Assembly: GCF_003097135.1 (NCBI RefSeq)
Contig: NZ_QEQL01000002.1
Span: 639,139-703,138, forward strand
Reading direction: 5' to 3'
Length of the DNA stretch: 64,000 nt
DNA from: Pseudomonas sp. URIL14HWK12:I12
GTDB lineage: Bacteria > Pseudomonadota > Gammaproteobacteria > Pseudomonadales > Pseudomonadaceae
Under the pieces are notes generated by a model. That model saw nothing but the letters and a program-made list of their open reading frames with translations, ran no database searches and was not told the origin of the DNA. The first letter of the stretch is position 1. Each line of letters starts with the position of its first letter. Of the stretch, positions 9,311 to 18,239 are shown in pieces. The position numbers and the translations under genes are program-made.

Positions 9311-10075
9311 ATGCGAATCGCTCGCTTTGGGCTGTGGGGGTGGCTGGCACTGGTTGCGGCAACGGGCCAATGCCTGGCGGCTCCTGCGTTGAGAGTGGTC
9401 ACCGAAGAGCTACCGCCGTACAACATGATGAGCAGCGATGGCAGGGTCACTGGGCTGTCCACCGAGATCGTGCAGGCGGTGATGCGCGAGGCGGGCGCCA
9501 GTGCGCGCATCGAAGTGTTGCCCTGGGCGCGGGCCTATGACATGGCATTGAACGTGCCCAATGTGCTGATCTACTCAATCGCCCGCACGGCTGAGCGTGA
9601 GCCGCTGTTTCAGTGGGTCGGCGCCCTTGCCCCCACCCGGTGGTACCTGTATAGCCTCGCCGACCGCCCCGTCAGGCTCGACAACCTGGCCGACGCCCGT
9701 GGGCATCAGATCGCAACGGTTCATGAAGATGTCGGCGAGCAATACTTGATCGGCAAAGGCTTCAAGCCTGGCTCCGAGCTGCAAGCTACCAGCAAGTATG
9801 AATACAACTACCGCAAGCTCAAGGTCGATCACGTGGAGCTGTGGATCTCCAATGAGCTCAACGCAGTGTACCTGGTGCGCAAGAATGGGGACGACCCGGA
9901 CAAGGTGCTGGTCAAGAGCCTGGCGCTGCCGGAGCTGTCGCGCGACGAGGGGCTGAGCCTGGCATTCAGCCGTGGGACGCCGCCGGAAACGGTCGATCGC
10001 TTTCGAGCGGCACTGGCCCGCCTGCGTGCCGATGGCACGATCGAGGCGATCCTGAACAAGTGGCTCAGGGATTAG
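9311..10075 (+). CDS. Periplasmic substrate-binding protein, amino-acid (SBP_bac_3) type
   Basis: The 254-residue protein has a signal peptide (MRIARFGLWGW to CLAAPA) and then LRVVTEELPPYNMM, the usual opening of family 3 solute-binding proteins. Further family features are a central NLADARGHQIATVHEDVGEQYL hinge segment and a C-terminal RLRADGTIEAILNKW motif. No permease or ATPase is adjacent, so it is an orphan. It may serve a distant ABC transporter or act as a sensor-like binding protein. It converges with the polyamine genes across a hairpin. Confidence 0.8.
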   Translation: MRIARFGLWGWLALVAATGQCLAAPALRVVTEELPPYNMMSSDGRVTGLSTEIVQAVMREAGASARIEVLPWARAYDMALNVPNVLIYSIARTAEREPLFQWVGALAPTRWYLYSLADRPVRLDNLADARGHQIATVHEDVGEQYLIGKGFKPGSELQATSKYEYNYRKLKVDHVELWISNELNAVYLVRKNGDDPDKVLVKSLALPELSRDEGLSLAFSRGTPPETVDRFRAALARLRADGTIEAILNKWLRD

Positions 10076-10109
10076 CACCGAACCGCACGTCGGTGTGCAG
10101 TTCGGTGCT
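10074..10109. terminator. Inverted repeat between convergent genes
   Basis: AGCACCGAAC and GTTCGGTGCT form a perfect 10-bp stem, with an inner GCAC/GTGC pair. The left arm overlaps the stop of the binding-protein gene, and the right arm ends 12 bp from the stop of the opposite gene. It is probably a bidirectional terminator, though T-runs are absent. Confidence 0.6.
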
Positions 10110-10120
10110 GGGGGCGCAGC

Positions 10121-11362
10121 TTACTTGGCGTTCCAGGCGCGGTCGCCGTGCTCGTCCTTGATGCGAGTCGGCAAGCCCATTACGTCCAGTGCTTCCAGGA
10201 ACGGCTCGGCCGGCAGCTCCTCGACGTTGGCCATGCGTTGCACATCCCAAACGCCGCGGGCGACCAGCAGCGCTGCGGCCACAGGTGGCACGCCAGCGGT
10301 GTAGGAAATGCCCTGGCTATCGGTCTCGGCGTAGGCTTGTTCATGGTCGGCCACGTTGTAGATGAACAGCTCGCGCGGCTGGCCACCTTTGGTGCCCTTG
10401 ACCAGATCGCCGATGCAGGTCTTGCCGGTGTAGCCCGGCGCCAGCGAAGCGGGGTCGGGGAGCACGGCCTTGACCACCTTCAGCGGCACCACTTCCAGGC
10501 CTTCGGCTGTTTTGACCGGCTGCTCGGACAGCAGGCCCAGGTTCTTGAGCACGGTGAACACGTTGATGTAGTGCTCGCCGAAGCTCATCCAGAAGCGCAC
10601 GTTGGGCACGTCGAGGTTCTTGGAGATCGAGTGCACTTCGTCATGGCCGGTCAGGTACAGGCTTTGCTCGCCTACCACCGGCAGGTCGTCGGTGCGCTTG
10701 ACTTCGAACATGCTGTTGCTGGTCCACTGGCTGTTCTGCCAGCTCCACACCTGCCCGGTGAACTCGCGAAAGTTGATTTCCGGGTCGAAGTTGGTGGCGA
10801 AGTACTTGCCGTGGGAGCCGGCATTGACGTCGAGGATGTCGATCGAGTCAATGCGGTCGAAATACTGTTGTTGCGCCAATGCGGCGTACGCATTGACAAC
10901 GCCCGGGTCGAAACCCACGCCAAGAATGGCGGTGACGTTCTTCTGCTGGCACTCTTGGAGGTGTTTCCACTCGTAGTTGCCGTACCAGGGCGGTGTTTCG
11001 CAGATCTTGCCGGGTTCTTCGTGAATGGCGGTGTCCAGGTAGGCGGCGCCGGTATCGATGCAAGCGCGCAGCACCGACATGTTCAAGAAGGCGGAGCCAA
11101 CGTTGATCACGATCTGCGATTCGGTTTCGCGGATCAGCGCCTTGGTGGCCTCGATGTCGAGGGCGTTCAGCGCGAAGGCGTGGATCTCGGCCGGTTGCTT
11201 GAGGCTACCCTTGGCCTTGACGCTGTCGATGATGGCCTGGCATTTGGAGATGTTCCGTGACGCGATAGCGATACGACCTAGCTCGTCGTTGTGCTGCGCG
11301 CACTTGTGGGCCACCACCTTGGCGACACCTCCTGCACCAATGATAAGAACGTTCTTCTTCAA
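10121..11362 (-). CDS. Carboxynorspermidine/carboxyspermidine synthase (saccharopine dehydrogenase family)
   Basis: The enzyme condenses aspartate semialdehyde with a diamine and reduces the product with NADPH, the first step of the carboxy(nor)spermidine route. The predicted 413-residue protein begins KKNVLIIGAGGVAKVVAHKC, a Rossmann dinucleotide-binding motif placed as in the family. I chose the TTG at 11362: an AAGGAG lies 11 bp upstream of it, whereas the ATG at 11383 would put that ribosome site inside the gene. The Sacchrp_dh_NADP domain covers about the first 140 residues, with a C-terminal domain after it. It lies 142 bp downstream of the decarboxylase gene on the same strand, so they are likely co-transcribed. 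The polyamine made (spermidine or norspermidine) cannot be read. Confidence 0.85.
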   Translation of the reverse strand: MKKNVLIIGAGGVAKVVAHKCAQHNDELGRIAIASRNISKCQAIIDSVKAKGSLKQPAEIHAFALNALDIEATKALIRETESQIVINVGSAFLNMSVLRACIDTGAAYLDTAIHEEPGKICETPPWYGNYEWKHLQECQQKNVTAILGVGFDPGVVNAYAALAQQQYFDRIDSIDILDVNAGSHGKYFATNFDPEINFREFTGQVWSWQNSQWTSNSMFEVKRTDDLPVVGEQSLYLTGHDEVHSISKNLDVPNVRFWMSFGEHYINVFTVLKNLGLLSEQPVKTAEGLEVVPLKVVKAVLPDPASLAPGYTGKTCIGDLVKGTKGGQPRELFIYNVADHEQAYAETDSQGISYTAGVPPVAAALLVARGVWDVQRMANVEELPAEPFLEALDVMGLPTRIKDEHGDRAWNAK

Positions 11363-11504
11363 TTTCTCTGTGTCTCCTTGCATGAGGCCGATGGGCTCTG
11401 GATTGAAATGCAACAGCTAGGGAAGGCCGGCTTGCCGGGCGACGAGGCGCCTAAGCTGGGCGCAGCGCTGAAGGCCCTGCGGCGTTCAGCGCTTGCCACC
11501 CCAC

Positions 11505-12602
11505 TTACGACAAGCTGCTCAGGTAATCGTCGAAACCGAATTCGCGTACCAGTTCGATACTGCCATCGAGTTGTTTCACAACGATGGACGGCATTTTCAG
11601 GCCGTTGAACCAGTTCTTCTTGACCATGGTGTAGCCGGCAGCGTCCACGAACGAGAGCCGGTCGCCGATTGCCAGTGGGCGATCGAAGCGGTATTCGCCA
11701 AAAATGTCGCCGGCCAGGCACGATTTGCCGCACACCATGTAGGTGTGCTCGCCGTCGTTGGGGGCCATCTTGGCGTCGAGGCGGTAGATCAACAGGTCGA
11801 GCATGTGCGCCTCGATGGAGCTATCGACCACCGCCAGGTGCTTGCCGTTGTAGAGGGTGTCGAGCACGGTCACTTCCAGCGAAGCGCTCTGAGTGATCGC
11901 AGCCTCTCCCGGCTCCAAGTACACCTGCACGCCGAACTTCTCCGAGAAAGCCTTCAAGCGCGCACAGAATGCATCGAGCGCGTAGCCCTCGCCGGTAAAG
12001 TGAATGCCGCCGCCCAGGCTCACCCAGCTCACTTGGTGCAGCAGGTGCCCGAAGCGCTCTTCGATGGTGCCCAGCATCTGGTCGAACAGGCCGAAGTCGC
12101 CGTTTTCGCAATTGTTGTGGAACATGAAGCCGGAGACCTGGCCGATGACTGCCTCGATCTTGGCCGGGTCCCATTCGCCCAGGCGGCTGAAGGGGCGCGC
12201 CGGGTCGGCCAGCAGGTAGTCCGAGGAGCTGACTTGCGGGTTCACCCGCAGGCCGCGCACCTTGCCTTCGCTGGCTTGGGCAAAGCGTTGCAGCTGGCCG
12301 ATAGAGTTGAAGATGATCTTGTCGCAGTTCTCCAGCATCTCGCCGATTTCATCGTCGGCCCAGGCCACGCTGTAGGCATGGGTTTCGCCTTCGAACTTCT
12401 GGCGGCCGAGCTTGAGCTCGTAGAGCGAGGAGGAGGTGGTGCCGTCCATGTACTGCTGCATCAGGTCGAACACCGACCAGGTCGCGAAGCACTTGAGCGC
12501 CAGCAAGGCCTTGGCCCCGGAGTTTTCCCGCACGTAGGCGATCTTCTCGAGGTTCTTGAGCAGCTTCTGTTTGTCGATCAGGTAATAGGGCGTCTTGAGC
12601 AT
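11505..12602 (-). CDS. nspC: Carboxynorspermidine/carboxyspermidine decarboxylase
   Basis: This 365-residue PLP enzyme of the alanine-racemase-fold decarboxylases removes CO2 from carboxy(nor)spermidine, giving the triamine. ALLALKCFATWSVF holds the probable PLP lysine, Lys37. SLGGGIHFTGEGYAL is the glycine-rich phosphate-binding loop, and YLEPGEAA and MVCGKSCLAGDIFGEY form the C-terminal active-site segments, including the family Cys-Asp pattern. The ATG at 12602 has GGAG 9 bp upstream. It is the first gene of a minus-strand pair with the synthase. Its promoter region is shared, divergently, with the Zur-regulated operon. Confidence 0.88.
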   Translation of the reverse strand: MLKTPYYLIDKQKLLKNLEKIAYVRENSGAKALLALKCFATWSVFDLMQQYMDGTTSSSLYELKLGRQKFEGETHAYSVAWADDEIGEMLENCDKIIFNSIGQLQRFAQASEGKVRGLRVNPQVSSSDYLLADPARPFSRLGEWDPAKIEAVIGQVSGFMFHNNCENGDFGLFDQMLGTIEERFGHLLHQVSWVSLGGGIHFTGEGYALDAFCARLKAFSEKFGVQVYLEPGEAAITQSASLEVTVLDTLYNGKHLAVVDSSIEAHMLDLLIYRLDAKMAPNDGEHTYMVCGKSCLAGDIFGEYRFDRPLAIGDRLSFVDAAGYTMVKKNWFNGLKMPSIVVKQLDGSIELVREFGFDDYLSSLS

Positions 12603-12835
12603 TTCAAGGCCTCCGGCGCGGCCAGCCAAAAAAAAGACACGCATTGTGCCGATAGTTGGCCCGGGGCGAAAGAGACCGTAGCGCTTTTAGTGCCGGTCGC
12701 CGCGCCCGCTCACACCTTGGCTGATCAATGGTGCCCAGTGATCAGCCAGTGCCTTTCGATGAACTCGAAGGTGAGCAGAAAACGAGCCGGTACTGCCTCG
12801 GTCGCGCAGCCTCGGCCACCTTGCCAGTGATCATA

Positions 12836-12852
12836 TTGTTATAATATAACAT
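12836..12852 (+). promoter_or_regulatory. Zur operator upstream of zigA
   Basis: GTTATAATATAAC at 12838-12850 is a 13-bp perfect dyad about a central A, flanked by T and A that extend the arms. It matches the known Zur box of gammaproteobacteria (TGTTATAATATAACA-like). It lies 40 bp before the zigA start, where a bound repressor would block transcription under zinc sufficiency. The site stands out as an AT-rich island in GC-rich DNA. Confidence 0.85.
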
Positions 12853-12890
12853 TAAAAAGCTTGATCTCACTGCCCGTCGGAGTCGCACCC

Positions 12891-14108
12891 ATGAACCCTG
12901 CTAGCGCAGCTCGCGCTTTACCCGTCACCGTGCTTTCAGGCTTTCTGGGCGCCGGCAAGACCACGTTGCTCAACCATATCCTCAACAACCGCGAAGGCCG
13001 CCGGGTGGCGGTGATCGTTAACGACATGTCCGAGGTCAACATCGACGCCTCGCTGGTCCGCGACGGCGGCGCACAGTTATCGCGCACCGATGAAAAGCTC
13101 GTGGAAATGAGCAACGGCTGCATTTGCTGCACCCTGCGCGAAGACCTGCTGTTGGAAGTCGAGCGCTTGGCCCGTGCCGGGCGCTTCGATCAATTGGTGA
13201 TCGAGTCCACCGGCATCTCCGAGCCGCTGCCGGTGGCCGAAACCTTCACCTTCACCGGCGAAGACGGCAGCAGCCTGTCCGACCATGCGCGGCTCGACAC
13301 GCTGGTGACCGTGGTCGATGGCTTCAATTTTCTCAATGACTATGTCTCGCGCGACAGCATCCAGGCGCGCGGCCAGTCCATGGGCGAGCAAGATACTCGC
13401 ACCGTGGTCGACCTGTTGGTGGACCAGGTGGAGTTCTGCGACGTGATCGTACTGAACAAGCTTGACCTGATCGATGCAGCGCAGCGCGACCAACTGGTCG
13501 GGATTCTTCGTGGCCTCAACCCGCGCGCGCGCATTGTCCAGGCGCAGTTTGGGCAAGTGCCGCTGGAGCACGTACTGGGCACGGGGCTGTTCGATTTCGA
13601 GCAGGCTGCCAGTGCCCCCGGTTGGCTGGCCGAGCTGCGCGGTGAGCATGTACCTGAAACCGAGGCGTACGGCATCAGCAGTTTCGTCTACCGGGCGCGG
13701 CGGCCCTTTCACCCCAAGCGCTTTCACCAGGTGGTAGGCCGGGAGTGGAGCGGGGTGATCCGCTCCAAGGGTTACTTCTGGCTCGCGAGCACACCGGCGT
13801 TCGCCTGGAACTGGTCACAAGCTGGCGCCGTCGCCCGGCACGGCCGTGCCGGCTACTGGTGGGCGGCGGTGCCCAAGGAGCGCTGGCCCGAGGAGGCCGA
13901 GACGCGGGCGGCCATCGACAGGAACTGGCACGAAGGCACGGGCGATGCGCGCCAGGAGCTGGTGCTGATCGGCATCGGCATGGACCCGCAACACCTGACC
14001 GCCATGCTTGACGGCTGCCTGCTCACCGACGCGGAGATGGCGCTCAAGCCCAATGGCTGGATGCGCTTCGAAGATCCCTTCGCCGCCAGCGGAGCCGGCA
14101 ATGACTGA
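12891..14108 (+). CDS. zigA: Zinc-responsive COG0523 GTPase (ZigA-like metallochaperone)
   Basis: The protein has 405 residues. The ATG at 12891 lies just downstream of the Zur box. The N-terminal GTPase domain has Walker [10 protein letters not shown] (17-25), the metal-binding CxCC motif at Cys77-Ile78-Cys79-Cys80, an ESTGISEP switch segment, and LNKLDL for guanine recognition. A CobW_C domain lies in the last 130 residues or so. Members of this family deliver zinc to client enzymes when zinc is scarce. The P. aeruginosa orthologous locus (zigA-dksA2) is Zur-repressed, and the gene order here is the same. The stop overlaps the next start by 8 bp, so translation is coupled. Confidence 0.9.
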   Translation: MNPASAARALPVTVLSGFLGAGKTTLLNHILNNREGRRVAVIVNDMSEVNIDASLVRDGGAQLSRTDEKLVEMSNGCICCTLREDLLLEVERLARAGRFDQLVIESTGISEPLPVAETFTFTGEDGSSLSDHARLDTLVTVVDGFNFLNDYVSRDSIQARGQSMGEQDTRTVVDLLVDQVEFCDVIVLNKLDLIDAAQRDQLVGILRGLNPRARIVQAQFGQVPLEHVLGTGLFDFEQAASAPGWLAELRGEHVPETEAYGISSFVYRARRPFHPKRFHQVVGREWSGVIRSKGYFWLASTPAFAWNWSQAGAVARHGRAGYWWAAVPKERWPEEAETRAAIDRNWHEGTGDARQELVLIGIGMDPQHLTAMLDGCLLTDAEMALKPNGWMRFEDPFAASGAGND

Positions 14109-14511
14109 ACAGGAACTGCTCGCCCAGCCTGCCGATGCCTACATGGATGGCGTTCAGCAGCAGTTTTTCCGCGACCTGCTGATGGCCCAGCGCGGGGAGC
14201 TGCAGGCGCGCATCGACGGCGAGCTTGAAGGCCTGCGCGACTATCAGCCGCAGGCTGATCCTTCGGATGTGGGCAGTGTCGAGGAGCAGCGCCGTTGGCA
14301 ATTGCGCATGCTCGAACGGGAAAAGAAGCTGCTGGACAAGATCGACGACGCCCTCGAGCGCCTGGCCCGCGGCGAATACGGCTGGTGCCGGGAGACGGGC
14401 GAGCCGATTGGCCTGCGCCGCCTGCTCATTCGCCCCACCGCGACCTTGAGCATAGAGGCCAAGGAGCGCCAGGAGCAGCGCGAGATGCACCAGCGCCACG
14501 TGCGCGAATGA
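14101..14511 (+). CDS. dksA2: DksA2, zinc-independent RNA polymerase-binding regulator
   Basis: The 136-residue protein has the DksA plan: a long coiled coil (about 20-85), then a C-terminal globular part. In classical DksA four cysteines bind zinc. Here only the first is kept, Cys96 in GWCRETG; the others are replaced (Thr99, and Ser and Ala in LSIEAKE). That is the signature of DksA2, which replaces zinc-dependent DksA in the stringent response during zinc starvation. The start overlaps the zigA stop, so the Zur box controls both. The acidic tip residues of the coiled coil seem present (QADPSDVGS). Confidence 0.92.
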   Translation: MTEQELLAQPADAYMDGVQQQFFRDLLMAQRGELQARIDGELEGLRDYQPQADPSDVGSVEEQRRWQLRMLEREKKLLDKIDDALERLARGEYGWCRETGEPIGLRRLLIRPTATLSIEAKERQEQREMHQRHVRE

Positions 14512-14517
14512 GCCCGC

Positions 14518-14549
14518 GCGCCCGCTGCGCTCAAGGCTGCAGCGGGCGC
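14518..14549. terminator. Strong GC hairpin between convergent genes
   Basis: GCGCCCGCTGC pairs perfectly with GCAGCGGGCGC around a 10-nt loop. It lies 6 bp after the dksA2 stop and 14 bp from the stop of the opposite lipoprotein gene. Probable bidirectional terminator without a T-run. Confidence 0.6.
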
Positions 14550-14563
14550 TGAAAGGCCAGGGC

Positions 14564-15529
14564 TCAGAAGCGGCAGTCGTCGCGGTTCAGGGCATTGATC
14601 AGGTTGGCGTAGTCTTGCTGGAAGCCTTCGGCATCACGCTTTTGCGTGCTGAAGTAGGCACCGGCCGGGCTGGCGTTCTTGTAGTCGCCACGGCGCGCAT
14701 GCTGGATCGACGAGCGTGCGTCGCCGATGAACTGGTTCATCGGTGAAAGCGCCGAGTCGCAGCCCTGAGGCTGCTTGGCACGCACTTTGGCATCCCACTT
14801 CTGCACCATGTCGGCGGCCGCATTGATGTCCTGCTCGAAGGCCTTTGCCGACGCTTCGCTGCCCTGCGCGTTGAAGAAGTCGCGGCCGCTGCGCATGGCC
14901 TTCTTGGCGGTCAGCACGATGCCGGCGCGGTAATACTCGGCGGTGTCCTTTTCAGCATTGTCGAAGGCAGCCTGGGTGTTGATCTCGTCACGTTTGCGCA
15001 ACCCGTCGTAGAACTGCTCCTGGGCGGCGATCACCGCGTGCATCGCATCGATGAAGGCTGGCTGCATTTCGCGTGCCTTCTGGCCGCCGTCGGCCAGGTA
15101 ACCCTTGGAGTCGGCGTAGGGGCCCAGTTGCGCCTGGATCGGCTGCAGGTCGCTCAGGGCCTTGACCATGGCCTTGGCTGGCGCATCCAGCTCAGGCATG
15201 TCGTAAGGGATCGCCATGGCCTTGTTCAGCAGGGTGAGTTGCCGCGAGATGGCGGTGTCGCTGACGCTGTAGTAGTCATCCAGAGGCTTGCCCGACGCCA
15301 GTTGAGCGGGGATGTATTTTTCGTAGGTCTGCAGTACATCGGAGAAAGCCGGGCCGGTGTTCGCCGCGTCGACGTAGGCATTGTATTTCTCGATTTCGGT
15401 CTGCTGCTGGCGCGTCTGCTGCTGCTGTTTCTCGCCGGCAGGTTTGGCAGTGTTGTCGCCATTGCCGCAACCGCTCAGCAGCAGCCCCGTGCACACCAGA
15501 GTGGCGGCCAGCGTACGTCTCAGATCCAC
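14564..15529 (-). CDS. DUF3829 (YiiG family) lipoprotein
   Basis: I chose the GTG at 15529 as start because AAGGAG lies 7 bp upstream; the ATG at 15559 has no ribosome site. This gives 321 residues. The N-terminus is a lipoprotein signal ending in LLLSGC, with Cys21 as the lipidated residue. It is followed by a Gln-rich linker (QQQQTRQQQTEIEKYNAY), then an all-helical domain of the DUF3829 type through the C-terminus. The residue after the lipidated cysteine is Gly, so outer-membrane sorting is likely. The function of the family is unknown. It converges with the Zur-regulated operon and is not part of it. Confidence 0.75.
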   Translation of the reverse strand: MDLRRTLAATLVCTGLLLSGCGNGDNTAKPAGEKQQQQTRQQQTEIEKYNAYVDAANTGPAFSDVLQTYEKYIPAQLASGKPLDDYYSVSDTAISRQLTLLNKAMAIPYDMPELDAPAKAMVKALSDLQPIQAQLGPYADSKGYLADGGQKAREMQPAFIDAMHAVIAAQEQFYDGLRKRDEINTQAAFDNAEKDTAEYYRAGIVLTAKKAMRSGRDFFNAQGSEASAKAFEQDINAAADMVQKWDAKVRAKQPQGCDSALSPMNQFIGDARSSIQHARRGDYKNASPAGAYFSTQKRDAEGFQQDYANLINALNRDDCRF

Positions 15530-15779
15530 GGTAGTTCTCCTTCTAGGCAGTAGCCCCATAAACGCGGGGCGGGCCAGTATAGGGCTGGCCAGCGCGCGTC
15601 CCTGTTGCGCCGGTCGACGCGCACAACAATCAGGGCAACTGGCACAAGTGACACCTGCGCATCGTCTAAATGACGCCTGCTTTAGCCTTATCGACGGAAC
15701 CTAACCCCGTGCCAAGCTTTCTTAAGCTCGACCTGCCCCTGCATCGTGCGGGGGATGATGACGTAGCCTTGCCACTGCC

Positions 15780-17093
15780 ATGGATCTTCTCTCCAGCCAT
15801 CTCGACCCCAAAAAGCGGCTGAGCCCTGCGTACTTTCTGCAGAACGGCGGCGCAGTCGGCCAACTGCTGCAAGGGCTCGACCCGGCTCGAACGCCCCTGG
15901 GGCCGCTGACGGCCTGGTCTCCTGGGTTGAAAACGCTGCTGGCCACCGCTTTGCCTGCTCAGGCGCAGATCGTGATCTTCTGGGGGCCAGAGTTCGTGGC
16001 GCTCTACAACGATGCCTATGCCCCGACCATCGGCGCCAAGCACCCTCATGCGCTGGGCCGCCCGGCGATCGAGTATTGGGCCGAGCTCTGGGACGACCTG
16101 CATCCATTGCTGCAGGGGGTGTACGAGACCGGAGAGACCTTCACCGCCAAAGACCGGCCGTTCTACATCGAGCGCCACGGTGCGGGTGAAACGGTGTGGT
16201 TCGACGTGTCCTATTCGGCTGTACGCGAGCCCGATGGCAGCGTGGGCGGCGTGCTGTGCATCGTCACCGAAACGACCCAGCGGGTGCTGTCGGAAATCCG
16301 CATGCGTGAGCTCAACGAAAGCCTGGAAGCGCGCATCGCCGCCGCCCTGGCCGAGCGCGAGGCGACATTGGCGCAGTTGCACGAGGCACGCAAGATGGAG
16401 GTCGTCGGCCAGCTCACCGGTGGGTTGGCCCATGACTTCAACAACCTGCTGACGCCCATCATGACGTCACTGGAGTTGATCGGCCGGCGCAGCCCGGATG
16501 AACGTAGCGCGCACTTGGTGAGCTGCGCCTTGCAAGCGGCTGAACGGGCGCGGGTGTTGGTGGGGCGATTGCTCAGCTTTGCGCGGCGGCAGACCTTGCA
16601 ACCCCGGGCGGTGATGTTGCAGAAGCTGGTGGCGGATATTCATGAGCTTATCCGGCGCTCGCTGGGTACGCGCATGGACGTGCACGTCGATATCGACCCG
16701 AGCCTGCCTGCGGTGTGGATCGACCCGCAGCAATTGGAGCTGGCGATTCTGAACCTTGCGGTCAATGCCCGAGATGCAATGCAAGGCGAGGGCTGCCTGC
16801 GCATTACCGGCAGCCTGGCCCAGGTGGAAGACGGTGAGGTCAGTGGCCTGGCGGCAGGCACCTACGCACGCTTGAAGGTCATCGACAGCGGCAGTGGCAT
16901 GAGCCAGGCGGTGTTGGAGCACTGCCTGGACCCATTCTTCACCACCAAAGGGGTCGGCAAGGGCACCGGCCTCGGCCTGCCGATGGTACAAGGGTTGGCG
17001 CTGCAATCGGGTGGCGGCCTGAGCATCGCCACCGAAGAAGGGCAGGGCACGCGCATCAGCCTGTGGCTGCCGTTAAGCGACCGCGTGCTGTGA
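15780..17093 (+). CDS. Soluble PAS-domain histidine kinase without receiver domain
   Basis: The protein has 437 residues and no membrane helix, so it is cytoplasmic. Residues of about 45-185 form a PAS sensor domain (FWGPEFVALYNDAY to VGGVLCIVTETT). A short coiled coil of about 190-210 leads to the HisKA helix GGLAHDFNN with phospho-acceptor His218. The HATPase domain shows NLAVNARDAM (N box), DSGSGMS (G1), and GVGKGTGLGLPMVQG (G2). Similar pseudomonad kinases often carry a C-terminal receiver; this one stops right after the ATPase domain. No response regulator is adjacent, so its partner is elsewhere. No convincing ribosome site precedes the ATG at 15780, which leaves the start less certain. 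Confidence 0.85.
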   Translation: MDLLSSHLDPKKRLSPAYFLQNGGAVGQLLQGLDPARTPLGPLTAWSPGLKTLLATALPAQAQIVIFWGPEFVALYNDAYAPTIGAKHPHALGRPAIEYWAELWDDLHPLLQGVYETGETFTAKDRPFYIERHGAGETVWFDVSYSAVREPDGSVGGVLCIVTETTQRVLSEIRMRELNESLEARIAAALAEREATLAQLHEARKMEVVGQLTGGLAHDFNNLLTPIMTSLELIGRRSPDERSAHLVSCALQAAERARVLVGRLLSFARRQTLQPRAVMLQKLVADIHELIRRSLGTRMDVHVDIDPSLPAVWIDPQQLELAILNLAVNARDAMQGEGCLRITGSLAQVEDGEVSGLAAGTYARLKVIDSGSGMSQAVLEHCLDPFFTTKGVGKGTGLGLPMVQGLALQSGGGLSIATEEGQGTRISLWLPLSDRVL

Positions 17094-17113
17094 GCGGGTG
17101 CCCAGGCCGTTGA

Positions 17114-18040
17114 TCACCACGCGAACTCGGGCCCCTGCCTAGCTTGGCCTGCGAGAAACGCGTCGGCCACGATCCGTAGCGGCTCCACATCCATGTCGCG
17201 CTGGCGCTGCTCAATCAACCGCGCGAAATGCCTGTACACCAAGGTGTACTCACCTTCGTCGGCAAGCCGCTGGCGCACCCCGTCCACCTGTGCCACTGCG
17301 CCGCCGTTGTCCAGGCGCAGCGTGCCTTCAACGCAGCGCAACTCGATGCTCCAGAGCTCATCGTCGCCCTGATGATCGAAATCGAATTCGGCGGCAACCG
17401 CCACATTGCCGGCACGCAGGCGCAGGGTGGCGGAAATGGGCGCCTGCCGATCGGCGGGGACCACCCGTTCAGCGTGCTCCAGCAACATCGGTGCCGGCAG
17501 CAGCGCAGTGACGATCGACAAGGCATTGATGCCCGGGTCGAATACCCCCAGCCCACCGGGCTGCCAGATCCAGTCCTGGCCGGGGTGCCATTTGCGCACC
17601 TGCTCTTTCCACTGGATGTGCACCTGCTCAAGCCGCATGCCCGCCAGCCAATCACGGGCCAGCGCCACGCCGGGGGCGAAGCGCGAGTGCCAGGCAAACA
17701 GCCCGGCCAGGCCGCTGCGTTCGGCACTGGCCGCCAGGGCCATGGCCTCGCCGAGGCTGGCGCAGGGCGGTTTCTCGACCAGCACGTGTTTTCCGGCCGC
17801 GACGGCTTGTTGCACCAGCCCATAGCGGCCCTGGGGTGGAGTGCAGAACGCGATGGCGTCCACCGCCGGGCCTGTTTCCAGCAGCTCTGCAAGGGAGCCG
17901 AAGGTAGGGAGTTCAGGGTGTCCCTGGCCGTGGGTGGCGATGGCCACCAGCTCGAAGGCGGGGTTGCCGGCGATGGCGGGCAGATGCTGGTCTTGCGCGA
18001 TCTTGCCGTAGCCGGCAAGCCCGAGGCGGATGGGGGGCAT
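17114..18040 (-). CDS. D-galactose 1-dehydrogenase (Gfo/Idh/MocA family)
   Basis: The 308-residue enzyme oxidises D-galactose at C1 with NAD(P), giving galactonolactone. The N-terminal Rossmann motif GLAGYGKIAQDQH starts at residue 7. EKP at 89-91 carries the catalytic Lys90 typical of Gfo/Idh/MocA enzymes. WKEQVRKWHPGQDWIWQPGG and GVFDPGINALS closely resemble, from memory, the characterised Pseudomonas galactose dehydrogenase. The ATG at 18040 has AAGGAG 11 bp upstream. It converges with the kinase gene, with a 20-bp gap. No other galactose genes are near, so the enzyme may act with pathway genes elsewhere. Confidence 0.82.
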   Translation of the reverse strand: MPPIRLGLAGYGKIAQDQHLPAIAGNPAFELVAIATHGQGHPELPTFGSLAELLETGPAVDAIAFCTPPQGRYGLVQQAVAAGKHVLVEKPPCASLGEAMALAASAERSGLAGLFAWHSRFAPGVALARDWLAGMRLEQVHIQWKEQVRKWHPGQDWIWQPGGLGVFDPGINALSIVTALLPAPMLLEHAERVVPADRQAPISATLRLRAGNVAVAAEFDFDHQGDDELWSIELRCVEGTLRLDNGGAVAQVDGVRQRLADEGEYTLVYRHFARLIEQRQRDMDVEPLRIVADAFLAGQARQGPEFAW

Positions 18041-18239
18041 GTGAGGGGACGCTCCTTGGGGGCCGTTGTTGTGCCTTGACCATAGCGCCGGGCAAGGGTT
18101 TTGCCCAGCCGGCATGGGAATGTTTCCATGGCGCGGCGGTCAATTGCGTACCGCACAAGTCCCCCGACCCAACGAGCCTAGGACCAGGCTGGCCGACACG
18201 GCGCGAACAGGATCAAAAAACCCGGTAGAAGGTTCGATC

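Noticed and set aside
10148..11260. Long open frame on the plus strand opposite the carboxynorspermidine synthase gene
   Set aside because: It mirrors the codon periodicity of the real gene and has a low-complexity Gly/Val/His composition typical of antisense frames in GC-rich DNA.
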